From: Chloroflexota bacterium
Lineage (GTDB): Bacteria; Chloroflexota; UBA6077; SHYK01
Reading direction: 5' to 3'
DNA: 64,000 nt
Assembly (NCBI GenBank): GCA_035652535.1
Contig: DASRDP010000112.1
Span: 1 to 64,000 of the forward strand
The notes beneath the pieces were generated by a model that saw only the letters and a list, made by a program, of their open reading frames with translations, was not told the DNA's origin and ran no database searches. The translations under genes were made by a program, and so were the position numbers. Shown here piece after piece: positions 1 to 8,393 of the stretch; within the stretch, counting starts at the first letter, position 1; each line of letters starts with the position of its first letter.

Positions 1-57
1 CTGGGTCAGTCCGAATTCTTCTCGAAAGCTCGGCATCGCGTAGGCCCCGAACTTCAC
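1..57 (-). CDS. N-terminus of a luciferase-like flavin-dependent monooxygenase (partial)
   Basis: Only the first 19 codons lie in the window; the rest is beyond base 1. The start is GTG, preceded on the minus strand by a strong AAGGAGGTGC ribosome binding site at 58-70. The visible peptide MKFGAYAMPSFREEFGLTQ looks like the first beta strand of luciferase-like (LLM class) F420/FMN monooxygenases, which open with MKFG. It is divergent from the bicupin gene starting at 290. The assignment rests on very few residues. Confidence 0.5.
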   Translation of the reverse strand, partial: MKFGAYAMPSFREEFGLTQ

Positions 58-289
58 GCTGCACCTCCTTGGCAGGGCGCCGAGCGCTCTCTGCGAGCAC
101 ACGACGCCATCATAATGGGCGCGGAGGGAACCGGGAAGAAAGCTACCGTGATCCCGGTTGCGCGACGGACGACGCGCCCGCGCGTGGTACAACAGCAGCA
201 GCGCCGCGGTAGGCAGCCCTTGCCGCCCGCGAACGGCGGGCGCCACAGCCCGCGCAAACCGATGCGATTATTTGAAAGCTGGAGTGGCC

Positions 290-1408
290 ATGGCAGCGAC
301 AGAGGAGGGGCGGCGCGTGATCGCGCCGGACGAGCGGCTCACGCCCTACGAGAAGTGGATCAGGCGGCAGGGGATTCCCATCCACCGCGCCTTCTTCATC
401 GAGGACCTTCGGACGGTCGAGGTAGGGTGGTGGGAGTTTCGCCAGTGCCGCGCCGCGTTCCTGGTCCTGGCCGGGCAGGAGGACATCCAGGAGTCCCGCG
501 TCACGGCCATCCCGGGCGGCGAGACGCTGCCGCCGTGGAAGATCGCGCTCGAGGAGATGTGCTACTGCGTCCAGGGGCACGGGATGTGCACCGTCTGGGC
601 GGGCGACAAGCCCAAGCGGCAATTCGAGTTCCAGAAGAACAGCCTGTTCATGATTCCGCCGAACTACACGTATCAGCTCAGTAACGTTCGGGGGGGTGAG
701 GAAGTCCGCCTGCTGCAGTGCAACTACCTCCCCCTCGCGATGCTCATCATGCCCATTCCCGAATTCTTCTTCAGTAATGACTTCGTCGATCTCGACATCG
801 TTTACCGCGAGGCGAACGCGTTCTCCGAGGCGGTGTCCGTCGAGCGCGACGATCCGGGCGAGCGGGGCATCCGCGCGCTGTGGGTGGGAAATTTCTTCCC
901 AGATATGAAGAGCTGGGACAAGCTGGAAGCGCACCGACGTCGCGGCGCGGGCGGCAGCGTCGTCGACTTTCGGTCGCGCACCGGCCGGGGTGGCCACATG
1001 TCGGTGTTCCCGGTCGGGACGTACAAGATGGCGCACCGCCACGGCCCGGGGACCGTGATCGTCATTCCGGAGGGAGAGGGTTTCAGCGTGCTGTGGCCGC
1101 AGGGCGGTGAGAAGGAGAAGACGTACGTCCCGTGGGGCGAGGCGAGCGTGTTCGTGCCGCCGAACCAGTGGTACCACCAGCACTTCAACACGGGCACGAC
1201 ACCGGCTCGTTACCTCGCCATCGCTCGACCGGGGCGCGTGTTTGACACCGATGAGTCTCTCGACGCGCGGCAGATTCCGTATACGGAGGAGGACCCCGAG
1301 ATTCGGCGTCGGTTCGAGGCGGAGCTGGCGAAGCGCGGAATCGAGTCGCGGATGCCCCCGGAGGTCTACACGAACCCGACGTATCAGTGGAAGTACCGCG
1401 GAGATTAG
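290..1408 (+). CDS. Bicupin (double cupin) protein, possible dioxygenase
   Basis: A 372-residue protein with two beta-barrel cupin domains, roughly residues 75-190 and 235-340. The second has the better metal site: HRHG near residue 249 and WYHQHF near 302 supply histidines for a mononuclear metal. The first barrel keeps the fold (EEMCYCVQGHGMCTV) but lacks a clear HxH pair. Bicupins include gentisate-type ring-cleaving dioxygenases and isomerases; the substrate here is unknown. ATG at 290 is chosen because GGAG lies 5 bases upstream and the domain begins soon after. It is convergent with a binding lipoprotein and lies near two amidohydrolases, which suggests a catabolic island. A second bicupin of different sequence lies at 41779. 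Confidence 0.75.
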   Translation: MAATEEGRRVIAPDERLTPYEKWIRRQGIPIHRAFFIEDLRTVEVGWWEFRQCRAAFLVLAGQEDIQESRVTAIPGGETLPPWKIALEEMCYCVQGHGMCTVWAGDKPKRQFEFQKNSLFMIPPNYTYQLSNVRGGEEVRLLQCNYLPLAMLIMPIPEFFFSNDFVDLDIVYREANAFSEAVSVERDDPGERGIRALWVGNFFPDMKSWDKLEAHRRRGAGGSVVDFRSRTGRGGHMSVFPVGTYKMAHRHGPGTVIVIPEGEGFSVLWPQGGEKEKTYVPWGEASVFVPPNQWYHQHFNTGTTPARYLAIARPGRVFDTDESLDARQIPYTEEDPEIRRRFEAELAKRGIESRMPPEVYTNPTYQWKYRGD

Positions 1409-1428
1409 GCGCCGCGCCCCGGTGACAC

Positions 1429-1738
1429 CCCCCATCCCCGCCTTCCCCCGCAAGGGGGGAAGGGGTTGATTCTTGCTTCCCCCTGCACGACAACGGGGAG
1501 GGTTGCGTTGGGCGTGAGGCCCCCCATCCCCGCCTTCCCCCGCAAGGGGGGAAGGGGTTGATTCCTGCTTCCCCCGCAATGGGGGAAGGGGTTGATTCCT
1601 GCTTCCCCCGCAATGGGGGAAGGGGTTGATTCTTGCTTCCCCCGCAATGGGGGAAGGGGTTGATTCTTGCTCCCCCCGCTGGGGGGCGAGGCGAATTCGC
1701 AGCCCCCTCCCCGGCCGCGGCGGGGGAGGGTGGGGCCG
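1429..1738. repeat. Array of 34-bp palindromic units in a convergent gene gap
   Basis: This fills the gap between two convergent genes. Five head-to-tail units begin at 1533, 1567, 1601, 1635 and 1669, exactly 34 bases apart, the last one degenerate. Each has a hairpin CTTCCCCC-GCAA(T)-GGGGGAAG followed by GGGTTGATTC(C/T)TG. A further copy lies at 1441, and the block CCCCCCATCCCCGCCTTCC recurs at 1429 and 1521, a larger duplication of 92 bases. The stretch ends in a G/C-rich hairpin near 1701-1732. The hairpins could terminate transcription from both sides. There are no unique spacers, so this is not a CRISPR array. Confidence 0.85.
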
Positions 1739-1741
1739 ACG

Positions 1742-3439
1742 CTACTGCACGTCCCAGAGCTGCGCGTTCCACCACTGGTTGCCGCTGCCGTGCGGCTGCA
1801 CGCCGACCACGCGTTTGTTCACGAGCGTCGGCAGCATGCGCCAGTAGAGCGGCATCCATACGAGGTTGTCCGTCGTGTAGTGGATGATCTGACTCAAGAC
1901 CTGCATGCGATCCGCGAAGGGGATCGTGGTGAAGTAGCGATCCACGAGCGCGTCGATCTCCGGGTTCATGAAGCGAGTGTAGTTGCGCCCGCGGTAGTTG
2001 CGCTCGGGGAGGCGCGCCTCCCGGCTGAGCAGGGCGTTCACGCCATCGGCCCCGTTGACGATACCCGACTGTAGCGAGAAGCTTCGGAAGTTCGCCCGAT
2101 ACGCGAGGTCGCGCTGCCGTTGCGGCGTCACGACCTCCGCGTCCGGCGTCACGCCCAGCGCCTTCCACGAGTCGAGAACCGCGAGCTGCGGCTTCGCGTT
2201 GCTGTCGTCCTGAGTCGCCATGATCTGCACCGAGAGCGGCTTGCCCGCTGCGTCAACGAGCATGCCGTCGCCTCCCTTCCGGAACCCGAGGTCGTCGATG
2301 ATCCGAGCCGCTTGGTCGGGGTCGTACGGGTATCGAACGATGGACGAGGCGACGTACGGGTACTCGACCTCGGCAGAGTTGATCGTGCCGTCGGCGATCT
2401 CGGACAGGCCGAACATCAGCTCGTCCGAGAGCCGCTTCCGGTCGATGGCCATATACAACGCACGGCGGAACTGCGCGTCGAGGAGAACGGGCGGGTCCGG
2501 ATTGAGGAACTGGGGGTTGAGATTGATGACGCTCGAGACGCCGGAGCTCATCGTCCCCTCGGCCCAGCGGTCGCGCACTTGAATTCCCTCATCGAGGGAC
2601 ATCCCTGGTCCCAGGGTCAGGTCAATCGCGCCGGCCAGCAGGTTCGCCACGATGGCGTTATCGTCCGGGATGAAGCGGACTTCCAGCTCGTCCAGCTTGG
2701 GCCGCCCGAGGACGTACCGGTCGAACGCCGTGAGAACGACGTGGCTATCGCGCACGAAGTCGCGGACGCGGAACGGACCGGTTCCCACGAAGTCGGTCGT
2801 CCAGTAGGGAAGGGTCGCGACGTTGTCCTTATCCGCCCGATAGCGCTCCTCCAGGAGGTGGCTCGGGAAGGGCGGATTGAACGGCACCTGGTCCGCCCGG
2901 ATGAAAGGCTCCTTCCACCTCACGACGAGCGTCCGATCGTCGACGGCGCGGACAGAGTCCACGTATGGATAGATGGGGTCGATGGGCCAGGGCATTGCTC
3001 CGTCGTTGTTCATCTCCGCGGTGAACTCGATGTCGTGGGCCACGAAGGGCGCGCCGTCGTGCCAGAGCGCGCCGTGGCGGATCACCCAGGTCGTCTCCAT
3101 CGCGCCGTCGGGCAGGAGGGTCCAGAGTCCGTTTTCGAGACTCGGCAGCTGCTCCGCGAGCAGCGGGATCCACTCGCCCGAGGTGCTCTGGACGGCGAAC
3201 CCCGAGCTGGTCAGCCCGCTCAGCTCCTGTCCGCCGTCGATGCGACCGCCGCCGCCAGCGTTGAGCGCGTTGCTCACCGACACCGGGTTCCCGTGGATCG
3301 CGGCTACCAGGCGTTTCGGCCCGACGACCTGCGGATCCTGGCTTCGGCCGCGGTCGGCCCCCGGCGGCGGAGGACCGCAGTGTACGGTGAGAGCGCAGAG
3401 CGCCATCCAGACGAGCCCATACGTCGCTCTTGTGCCCAT
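1742..3439 (-). CDS. ABC transporter substrate-binding lipoprotein, family 5 (oligopeptide type)
   Basis: A 565-residue extracytoplasmic solute-binding protein of the SBP_bac_5 (DppA/OppA) family. It would bind peptides or other small organics for an ABC importer. The ATG at 3439 is chosen over upstream codons because it gives a short lipoprotein signal with Cys21 (LTVHC, an unusual His at -1). Family features are the early PDGAMETTWVIRHGALWHDG block near residue 115 and a C-terminal NQWWNAQLWDVQ. No permease or ATPase gene is nearby. Two related lipoproteins lie at 45281 and 47121 with similar C-termini. The real ligand cannot be read from sequence. Confidence 0.88.
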   Translation of the reverse strand: MGTRATYGLVWMALCALTVHCGPPPPGADRGRSQDPQVVGPKRLVAAIHGNPVSVSNALNAGGGGRIDGGQELSGLTSSGFAVQSTSGEWIPLLAEQLPSLENGLWTLLPDGAMETTWVIRHGALWHDGAPFVAHDIEFTAEMNNDGAMPWPIDPIYPYVDSVRAVDDRTLVVRWKEPFIRADQVPFNPPFPSHLLEERYRADKDNVATLPYWTTDFVGTGPFRVRDFVRDSHVVLTAFDRYVLGRPKLDELEVRFIPDDNAIVANLLAGAIDLTLGPGMSLDEGIQVRDRWAEGTMSSGVSSVINLNPQFLNPDPPVLLDAQFRRALYMAIDRKRLSDELMFGLSEIADGTINSAEVEYPYVASSIVRYPYDPDQAARIIDDLGFRKGGDGMLVDAAGKPLSVQIMATQDDSNAKPQLAVLDSWKALGVTPDAEVVTPQRQRDLAYRANFRSFSLQSGIVNGADGVNALLSREARLPERNYRGRNYTRFMNPEIDALVDRYFTTIPFADRMQVLSQIIHYTTDNLVWMPLYWRMLPTLVNKRVVGVQPHGSGNQWWNAQLWDVQ

Positions 3440-3643
3440 CGGTCCACTCCGTCGTCGAGTTCCCCGGCGAGCGTACCGCCACCCGCCGAGGCCGGCAAGC
3501 GGTGGCAGTGCAATCACGCGGCTCAATCATTCGTTGACGACGTCACCGCGGGTCGCTACCCTTTGGCTGTCGCGCTGACGGAGGGCGTCGGCCCGCGCGG
3601 GACGCCGCGACCAGCCGAGAGCCCAGGCAGGGGAGGAGCATCG

Positions 3644-4666
3644 ATGGTCAACCGCTACGTGGACGCTGACGGCCATGTGATGGAGAACATGGAGGAGATC
3701 AGCGACTTCCTCGAAGGGCCGTATCGCGATGGGCGGGGCGCGGTGCTTCCAAGCCTCGACCGATTCCACACGCCTACCGTGAGTCGCGGGCCGCGCCAGC
3801 CGGGCACTTTCGACCGGAGCATCAACGCCGCGCGGTGGGTCGAGTTTCTCGACAAGGCCAGCCTGGACGCAACCGTGCTCTATCCGACGACGGGTCTGGC
3901 CTTTGGGCAGATCGTTTACCCCGACTGGGCCGTGGCCTACGCGCGGGCCTACAACGACTGGCTCTCCGACCGGTATTTGCAGTTCAACCCGCGCTTAAAG
4001 GGCGCCGCGCTCATTCCCATGCAGGACGTGCCCTCGGCCATTCAGGAGCTGCGGCGCGCGGTGACGGAGCTGGGCATGGTGGCGGCGATGATTCCCTCGA
4101 ACGGGCTGACGCCGCACGTGAGTCACAAGGACTATTGGCCGATCTACGAGGAAGCGCAGAAGCTCGGATGCGCCCTCGCCGTACACGGAGGCTGCTATGG
4201 CGACCTCGGGTTCGACACCTACCGTGTGTTTCCCGCCACCCGCGCGCTCGGGATGCCCTTCCCGCTGGCCATCGCCATGACGGGGTTCATCGTTGACGGA
4301 GTGCTCGACGCGTTCCCCGACCTGCGAATCGGTTTTCTCGAGGGCGGCACGGCCTGGATCCCGCTCGTGATCGACCGCCTGGAGCGCGAGCGGCTCTACA
4401 GCGGCCTCGCCATCGACAAGCCCGTGGCCGAGTATTTTCGATCGCCGCGAATCTTCGTCGGGTGCGAGGGCAACGAGGAGGCCCTGGCCTACGCGGTGCA
4501 ACGGGTCGGTCCTCAGGCCTTCATGTTCGCGTCCGACTTCCCGCACGAGATCAGCATGGATAATTGCATGGAGGAGATCGACGAGATCCTGGAGCGCGGC
4601 GACCTGGGCGATGGCGACAAGGCGGCGATCCTCGGCGATAACGCCCGGGCCTTCTACCGGCTGTGA
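3644..4666 (+). CDS. Amidohydrolase family 2 (ACMSD-like) metal hydrolase/decarboxylase
   Basis: A 340-residue TIM-barrel protein of the amidohydrolase_2 family (PF04909), which includes ACMSD and gamma-resorcylate-type decarboxylases. Metal ligands are visible as DADGH near the N-terminus, a barrel histidine in AVHGG near residue 180 and the aspartate of FASDFPHE near 300. ATG at 3644 follows a GGGAGGAG ribosome binding site by 5 bases. Open frame continues far upstream without homology, so the short start is right. A second member follows 128 bases downstream in the same direction. The pair may share a substrate pathway with the neighbouring phthalate-type protein; the reaction is not determined. 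Confidence 0.82.
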   Translation: MVNRYVDADGHVMENMEEISDFLEGPYRDGRGAVLPSLDRFHTPTVSRGPRQPGTFDRSINAARWVEFLDKASLDATVLYPTTGLAFGQIVYPDWAVAYARAYNDWLSDRYLQFNPRLKGAALIPMQDVPSAIQELRRAVTELGMVAAMIPSNGLTPHVSHKDYWPIYEEAQKLGCALAVHGGCYGDLGFDTYRVFPATRALGMPFPLAIAMTGFIVDGVLDAFPDLRIGFLEGGTAWIPLVIDRLERERLYSGLAIDKPVAEYFRSPRIFVGCEGNEEALAYAVQRVGPQAFMFASDFPHEISMDNCMEEIDEILERGDLGDGDKAAILGDNARAFYRL

Positions 4667-4698
4667 TGGGATGCGGTCAACCGAACGTGCCGCGCCCG

Positions 4699-4763
4699 TC
4701 CTGAGCGCCCTTCGACAGGCCTGTCCTGAGCGAAGCCGAAGGGCTCAGGGCGAACGGGGCGGG
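4699..4763. repeat. Intergenic palindromic repeat of the CCTTCGACAGG type
   Basis: This lies between the two amidohydrolase genes. CCTGAGCGCCCTTCG at 4700-4714 pairs imperfectly with CGAAGGGCTCAGG at 4737-4749, enclosing CCTGTCCTGAGCGAAGC. The combination of CCCTTCGACAGG, CCTGAGCGAAG and CAGGGCGAACGG resembles a dispersed intergenic repeat known from many environmental Chloroflexota genomes (recalled, not searched). Confidence 0.6.
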
Positions 4764-4794
4764 GCCTAACGTTCCTGATGGAGGTCAAAGCCAG

Positions 4795-5838
4795 ATGGTG
4801 ATCGACGCGGATACCCACGTCGACGAATGCGAAGCGACGTGGGAGTACCTCGATGGGGACTGCCGCAAATTCGCACCCGTGACCGTCATGCCCACGGAGG
4901 CGGCGCCCGATGGCCCCAATGCGGGGCGCGGGCGGTGGTGGCTCGTGGGTGGGCAAATGGTCCCGAGGGCGATCCGCGACGATGCACACCATCCACCCCG
5001 GACGGCGCGGGAGATGCACGACGTTGCAGTGCGACTCCGCGACATGGATCGGCTCGGCGTCGACGTGCAGGTCATCTTTCCGACGTTCTTCATCCGATAC
5101 GGCGCCAGCGACCCGGTGGCTGAGGCCGCGCTGGCGTCGGCGTACAACCGGTGGCTGGCCGATCGGTGCGCGCCGTCCGGTGGTCGCCTTCGCTGGGTGG
5201 CGCAGGTCCCGATGCTGGACGCGAAGCGGTCGGTGGAGGAGCTGCGCTGGGCAAAGGACAACGGGGCGTGCGGCGTCTACAAGCGGGGCTATGACCTCGA
5301 GAAGCCGGTGACCGATCCCTGCTTCTTTCCCATCTATGAGGAAGCGAGCGCGCTCGATCTGCCCATCTGCATTCACACCGGGCACCCGCTGCCCGGACGC
5401 GAGTGGGATCGGGGCTTTCCGCTGATGGCCTCGTTCATCGGCCTGATCACGGCCGGGATACCGGACCTGTTTCCGCGGCTGCGGTTCGGGTTCATCGAGG
5501 CCGGCGCGTCGTGGATCCCCTACTGCCTCTCGCAGCTCGGGATGCAGCGGCGCTCACAGGCGCTCCACGAGCGGGCGCAGACCTTCGAGCTCAAGCAGGA
5601 CCTCTTCCGGGCGAATCGCCTGTTCGTGGCCATCGACCCCGTGGACGATATTGAGTACCTGGTTCGCCTCGACGCTGAGGACAACCTAATGATCGGTACC
5701 GACTACTGCCACGGCGACATCTCGGCGAACTTGCAGGCCCTCGGAGAGGTGCGGCGCTGGGTCGAGGACGGGCGGATCAGCGAGACGGTGGCGACAAAGC
5801 TCCTCGAGACGAACCCGCGCGCCTTCTACGGCTTCTAG
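4795..5838 (+). CDS. Amidohydrolase family 2 metal hydrolase/decarboxylase
   Basis: A 347-residue amidohydrolase_2 protein. It opens directly on the metal motif DADTHVDE and continues with CIHTGHP near residue 195 and IGTDYCHGD near 300, which provide the usual His and Asp ligands. ATG at 4795 follows GGAGGT at 4780. It is related to, but clearly diverged from, the gene at 3644: this copy has an N-terminal insertion (about residues 20-75) with EYLDGDCRKFAP and GGRWWLVGG-like elements. That insertion resembles amidohydrolases found in hydroxy-aromatic breakdown. Same-strand arrangement suggests co-expression, although the intervening repeat may weaken it. Confidence 0.82.
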   Translation: MVIDADTHVDECEATWEYLDGDCRKFAPVTVMPTEAAPDGPNAGRGRWWLVGGQMVPRAIRDDAHHPPRTAREMHDVAVRLRDMDRLGVDVQVIFPTFFIRYGASDPVAEAALASAYNRWLADRCAPSGGRLRWVAQVPMLDAKRSVEELRWAKDNGACGVYKRGYDLEKPVTDPCFFPIYEEASALDLPICIHTGHPLPGREWDRGFPLMASFIGLITAGIPDLFPRLRFGFIEAGASWIPYCLSQLGMQRRSQALHERAQTFELKQDLFRANRLFVAIDPVDDIEYLVRLDAEDNLMIGTDYCHGDISANLQALGEVRRWVEDGRISETVATKLLETNPRAFYGF

Positions 5839-5854
5839 AGGCGCGGCCAAGAAA

Positions 5855-5945
5855 TGGCACGTGATACTGAGCGAAGCGCAGGGTCTATTCAGTAACGGGC
5901 AATCCTGGATAGATCCTTCGCCTGCGGGCTCAGAATGACCGTCTC
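5855..5945. repeat. Second intergenic palindromic repeat (CTGAGCGAAG/CTTCGCCTG type)
   Basis: CTGAGCGAAGCGCAGGGTCT (from 5865) is matched further on by the imperfect inverted partner AGATCCTTCGCCTGCGGG with CTCAGAATGAC (5911-5939). It sits between convergent genes and may form a terminator-like hairpin. It shares the GAGCGAAG core with the repeat at 4699. Confidence 0.5.
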
Positions 5946-5956
5946 CATCGGGCCCT

Positions 5957-6904
5957 CTACGTCAAGGTCCGGGTGGCGGGGGCGAAGAGCACGTCCACGT
6001 CGGGCTTCCGCGCGATGATCTGCTGGTCGTAGCAGAACTGCACGATCATCTCGAGTGCCTTCCGATTGGCGTCGATTCCCACCGGGAGCGGATCGCTGCC
6101 CACGATTTCCATGAGGCGGCGGTCCGCCTCCTCGTCCCGGGTCTTCTCCCCAGGCTCGGACAGCCGTCGGAGGTAGTCGGCCTTCGCGTCCCTAAACGCG
6201 CCAAAGAGGGATTCGGCGAGGCCGGGGTCCGAGGTGAGCAGCTCGTTCTTGACGACGACGGTGTTGTTCATGGGGAAGACGCCGGTCTTGCGGAACCATT
6301 CGACCTGCGCCTGACGCGGATTGGGGATCAGAGGCTTGACCTCGGGGGAATCGACGCCCATCACACCGATGCCCGCCGCGATCTCGCCCGACGTCAGCAT
6401 TTCGGCGAGGTTCGCGCCCTTGACGAGCTGGACGTTGGCCGGGAGCTGGTAGGCCGCGATGTGCTCAAGGTCATTGATGATCCAGGTCACCTTCGCGGGA
6501 TCGACGCCGTACTCCGATTGGAGCAGGCCTCGGGCCCACACACCCGCGGTTCCAGCATAGGCGCGAACGCCGATCCGTTTCCCTTCGAGGTCCTTTGGCG
6601 ACTGGACCCCCGCGTTGACGTTGTAGAGGATCGTGCCGTGGGGGAAGGCGCGCAAGGGGAAGACCGGGATCGCCGTGAATGGCTCGCCAAATTCCCGGCC
6701 CTGGAGATACGTGACGATCGCCATCTCCGATGCGTCGAATTCGCGGTCCTTGATCATGCGGTCGAAGAGGCGGGGCATTGGAGCGACCTCGACGCACTCG
6801 AGCGTCGCCCCGCGCGGCTTGACCGATTCATTTTTCAGGGCTGCGTATTGAGATCGCGCGACGATCCCGAGCTTCAGCGCCTTCTCTCCGCTCGAAGCGG
6901 CCAT
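5957..6904 (-). CDS. 4,5-dihydroxyphthalate decarboxylase-like / NMT1-type binding-fold protein
   Basis: A 315-residue protein with the type-2 periplasmic-binding fold, without signal peptide or lipobox, so probably cytoplasmic. The layout matches proteins annotated as 4,5-dihydroxyphthalate decarboxylase (Pht5-like): KLGIVARSQY at the start, FDRMIKDREFDASEM near 53-67, then AIPVFPLRAFPHGTI and DLEGKRIGVRAYAGTAGVW. Such annotations often cover uncharacterised ABC-binding-like proteins, so decarboxylation is not proven. ATG at 6904 follows GGAGGAG at 6910-6916 (minus strand). It lies 64 bases downstream of the DUF427 gene and is probably in one operon with it. Confidence 0.7.
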   Translation of the reverse strand: MAASSGEKALKLGIVARSQYAALKNESVKPRGATLECVEVAPMPRLFDRMIKDREFDASEMAIVTYLQGREFGEPFTAIPVFPLRAFPHGTILYNVNAGVQSPKDLEGKRIGVRAYAGTAGVWARGLLQSEYGVDPAKVTWIINDLEHIAAYQLPANVQLVKGANLAEMLTSGEIAAGIGVMGVDSPEVKPLIPNPRQAQVEWFRKTGVFPMNNTVVVKNELLTSDPGLAESLFGAFRDAKADYLRRLSEPGEKTRDEEADRRLMEIVGSDPLPVGIDANRKALEMIVQFCYDQQIIARKPDVDVLFAPATRTLT

Positions 6905-6968
6905 GACATCTCCTCCAGAGTGCGTTTCCGTTCCACCGGCGCGTGCAGCGTTGGGCTCGCGAGACGGG

Positions 6969-7757
6969 CTACGACCATCCGGTGATGGGCCGCTTCTCCA
7001 GCTCGCCGTCCACCCAGACGTCCACCTTCTCGTTGAAGAAGGAGAGGTAGCCCTTGATTTTGGGGCATTCCGGGATTGGGTCCTCGTAGGACCAGACGAT
7101 GTCCGCCAGTTCCGTGTCGCCAACCCGCGCCGTCCAGTAGGACGCCTGACCCTTGTACGGGCAACGCGTGCGCGTCTCGGTCGGCGAGAGGAGGTCCATG
7201 CGCACGTCGTCGCGCGGCAGGTAGAAGCGCGTCGGGTGGCCGGTCTCGAAGAGCAGGCGCGGCCTGCGCGATTCCGCGACGGTTTCCCGATCGATCGCGA
7301 CGCGGACGTGTCGGGTGCTCTCGATGACGTCGACGCGATGGTAGGGGTCCCGGGGGTGGCCGAAGATCTGCTCGGCCTCCTCGTACCAGGCGTCCATCTG
7401 GTTCCAGTAGAAGGCGAGATGGCCCCGGATCTGGTCGTGTTCTGGATAGGGGTCCGGGTAGCTCCAGACCGCATTCTCGGCCACCCGGTCGCCGATAGCG
7501 ACCGTCCAGTAGGAGGCCTGCCCTTTATAGGGGCAGTGGGTGTGCCGGTCTGTCTGCTGCATGAGGTCGAGCCGGACGTCTTCCGGCGGGAAATAGTAGA
7601 CCGGGCGCTGCTGGGTCTCTCGAAGGAGCTTGGCGTGTTTGGTGTCGGCGATGATGAGGCCGTTCAGCTCCACGCGCACCCAGCGGGGGCTGTCCTCTAC
7701 TTCGACCTTGTGGTTCGGGTCGCGGGCTCGCAGGACCTCGGGCGCCGGCTGTGCCAT
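6969..7757 (-). CDS. Tandem DUF427 domain protein
   Basis: A 262-residue protein made of two DUF427 (PF04248) domains, about residues 15-125 and 135-255. Each repeat carries the hallmark CPYKGQASYW (near 74 and 200), preceded by VRV-type strands and a YYFPPEDVR or FYLPRDDVR segment, and followed by WSYPDPYPE or WSYEDPIPE. DUF427 is a small beta-rich domain of unknown activity found widely in bacteria and fungi. ATG at 7757 is preceded by GGAGG on the minus strand. It is followed by the phthalate-decarboxylase-like gene, suggesting a shared metabolic role, although none is established. Confidence 0.88.
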   Translation of the reverse strand: MAQPAPEVLRARDPNHKVEVEDSPRWVRVELNGLIIADTKHAKLLRETQQRPVYYFPPEDVRLDLMQQTDRHTHCPYKGQASYWTVAIGDRVAENAVWSYPDPYPEHDQIRGHLAFYWNQMDAWYEEAEQIFGHPRDPYHRVDVIESTRHVRVAIDRETVAESRRPRLLFETGHPTRFYLPRDDVRMDLLSPTETRTRCPYKGQASYWTARVGDTELADIVWSYEDPIPECPKIKGYLSFFNEKVDVWVDGELEKRPITGWS

Positions 7758-7979
7758 GGTGGGCCTCCATCCATGAGCGAATTGGTGACGGTCGGGCGCT
7801 CACCCCTCGGCTCCTGGGCGGATGGCTCGGCCGGGGGCTGCTGTGGCTATGGTACGGAGAACCGGGGCGCGACGCACGATGGGCCGCAGGTCACCGCTGG
7901 CCGAGCCTGTCTGTGAAAGTATCTGCAATGCGGAAGTCCGCCGATGCGCTCCGTCGATCCGCGGCGAACGGACTTCAGC
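7758..7979. other. Intergenic stretch upstream of the DUF427 gene
   Basis: These 222 bases separate the DUF427 gene from the end of the TIGR04255 module. I see no convincing gene, tRNA or strong hairpin. The promoter of the DUF427/decarboxylase-like pair is expected here, but no good -35/-10 pair was identified. Confidence 0.4.
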
Positions 7980-8393
7980 TTACGAGGTATAGCGGATAGC
8001 CTCGGCGCTCTCTGCCAACTTCATAGCTTTTTCCTTGTCCTGCGATCGAGCAAGCTCTGGGTGGGAACTGATCGTAGCCCAGCCGACAATCACCGCATGG
8101 CGCGGCGGGGGCTCGTCCGGATTCACGTCAAGGGCCGCTGCCCTGACGCTCCGAGCCTTGAACATCGCCGCGCCGCGTAGCGAGCGGCCTCCCGCGGCGA
8201 GCCGTCCAAGCTCCCAGAGCGTTTCCCCGGGCGCCTTTCCATGTCGGAACACGGACGTTTCCCCATGCCTCGGCATGAAGACCCCGTGCTTGACGATGTG
8301 GCCGCTGAGGTCCCTTCGGGAAAAGAGGAATCGGGCGAGGTCCTCCTCGTCGCGGACGGTGCTAGGAAGCCCGGAAGGGAGGCTTTCCGACAC
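7980..8393 (-). CDS. Small conserved protein of the TIGR04255 module (third gene)
   Basis: A 137-residue hypothetical protein. The GTG at 8393 is chosen because AGAAGGA lies 6-7 bases upstream and translation before it has no protein-like character. It overlaps the preceding gene by 32 bases in another frame, as in tightly coupled operons. Visible features are EEDLARFLFSRRDL near the N-terminus, VFMPRHGETSVFRHG near residue 43, a central ELGRLAAGG and PPRHAVIVGW near residue 102. There is no membrane segment. I recall similar proteins beside TIGR04255 genes in defence-type loci but cannot name a function. Confidence 0.7.
   Translation of the reverse strand: MSESLPSGLPSTVRDEEDLARFLFSRRDLSGHIVKHGVFMPRHGETSVFRHGKAPGETLWELGRLAAGGRSLRGAAMFKARSVRAAALDVNPDEPPPRHAVIVGWATISSHPELARSQDKEKAMKLAESAEAIRYTS

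Noticed and set aside
1429-1738. Possible CRISPR array because of regular repeats
   Set aside because: The units are directly tandem at 34 bases with no unique spacers, the repeat is itself a perfect hairpin, and there are no cas genes in the window.
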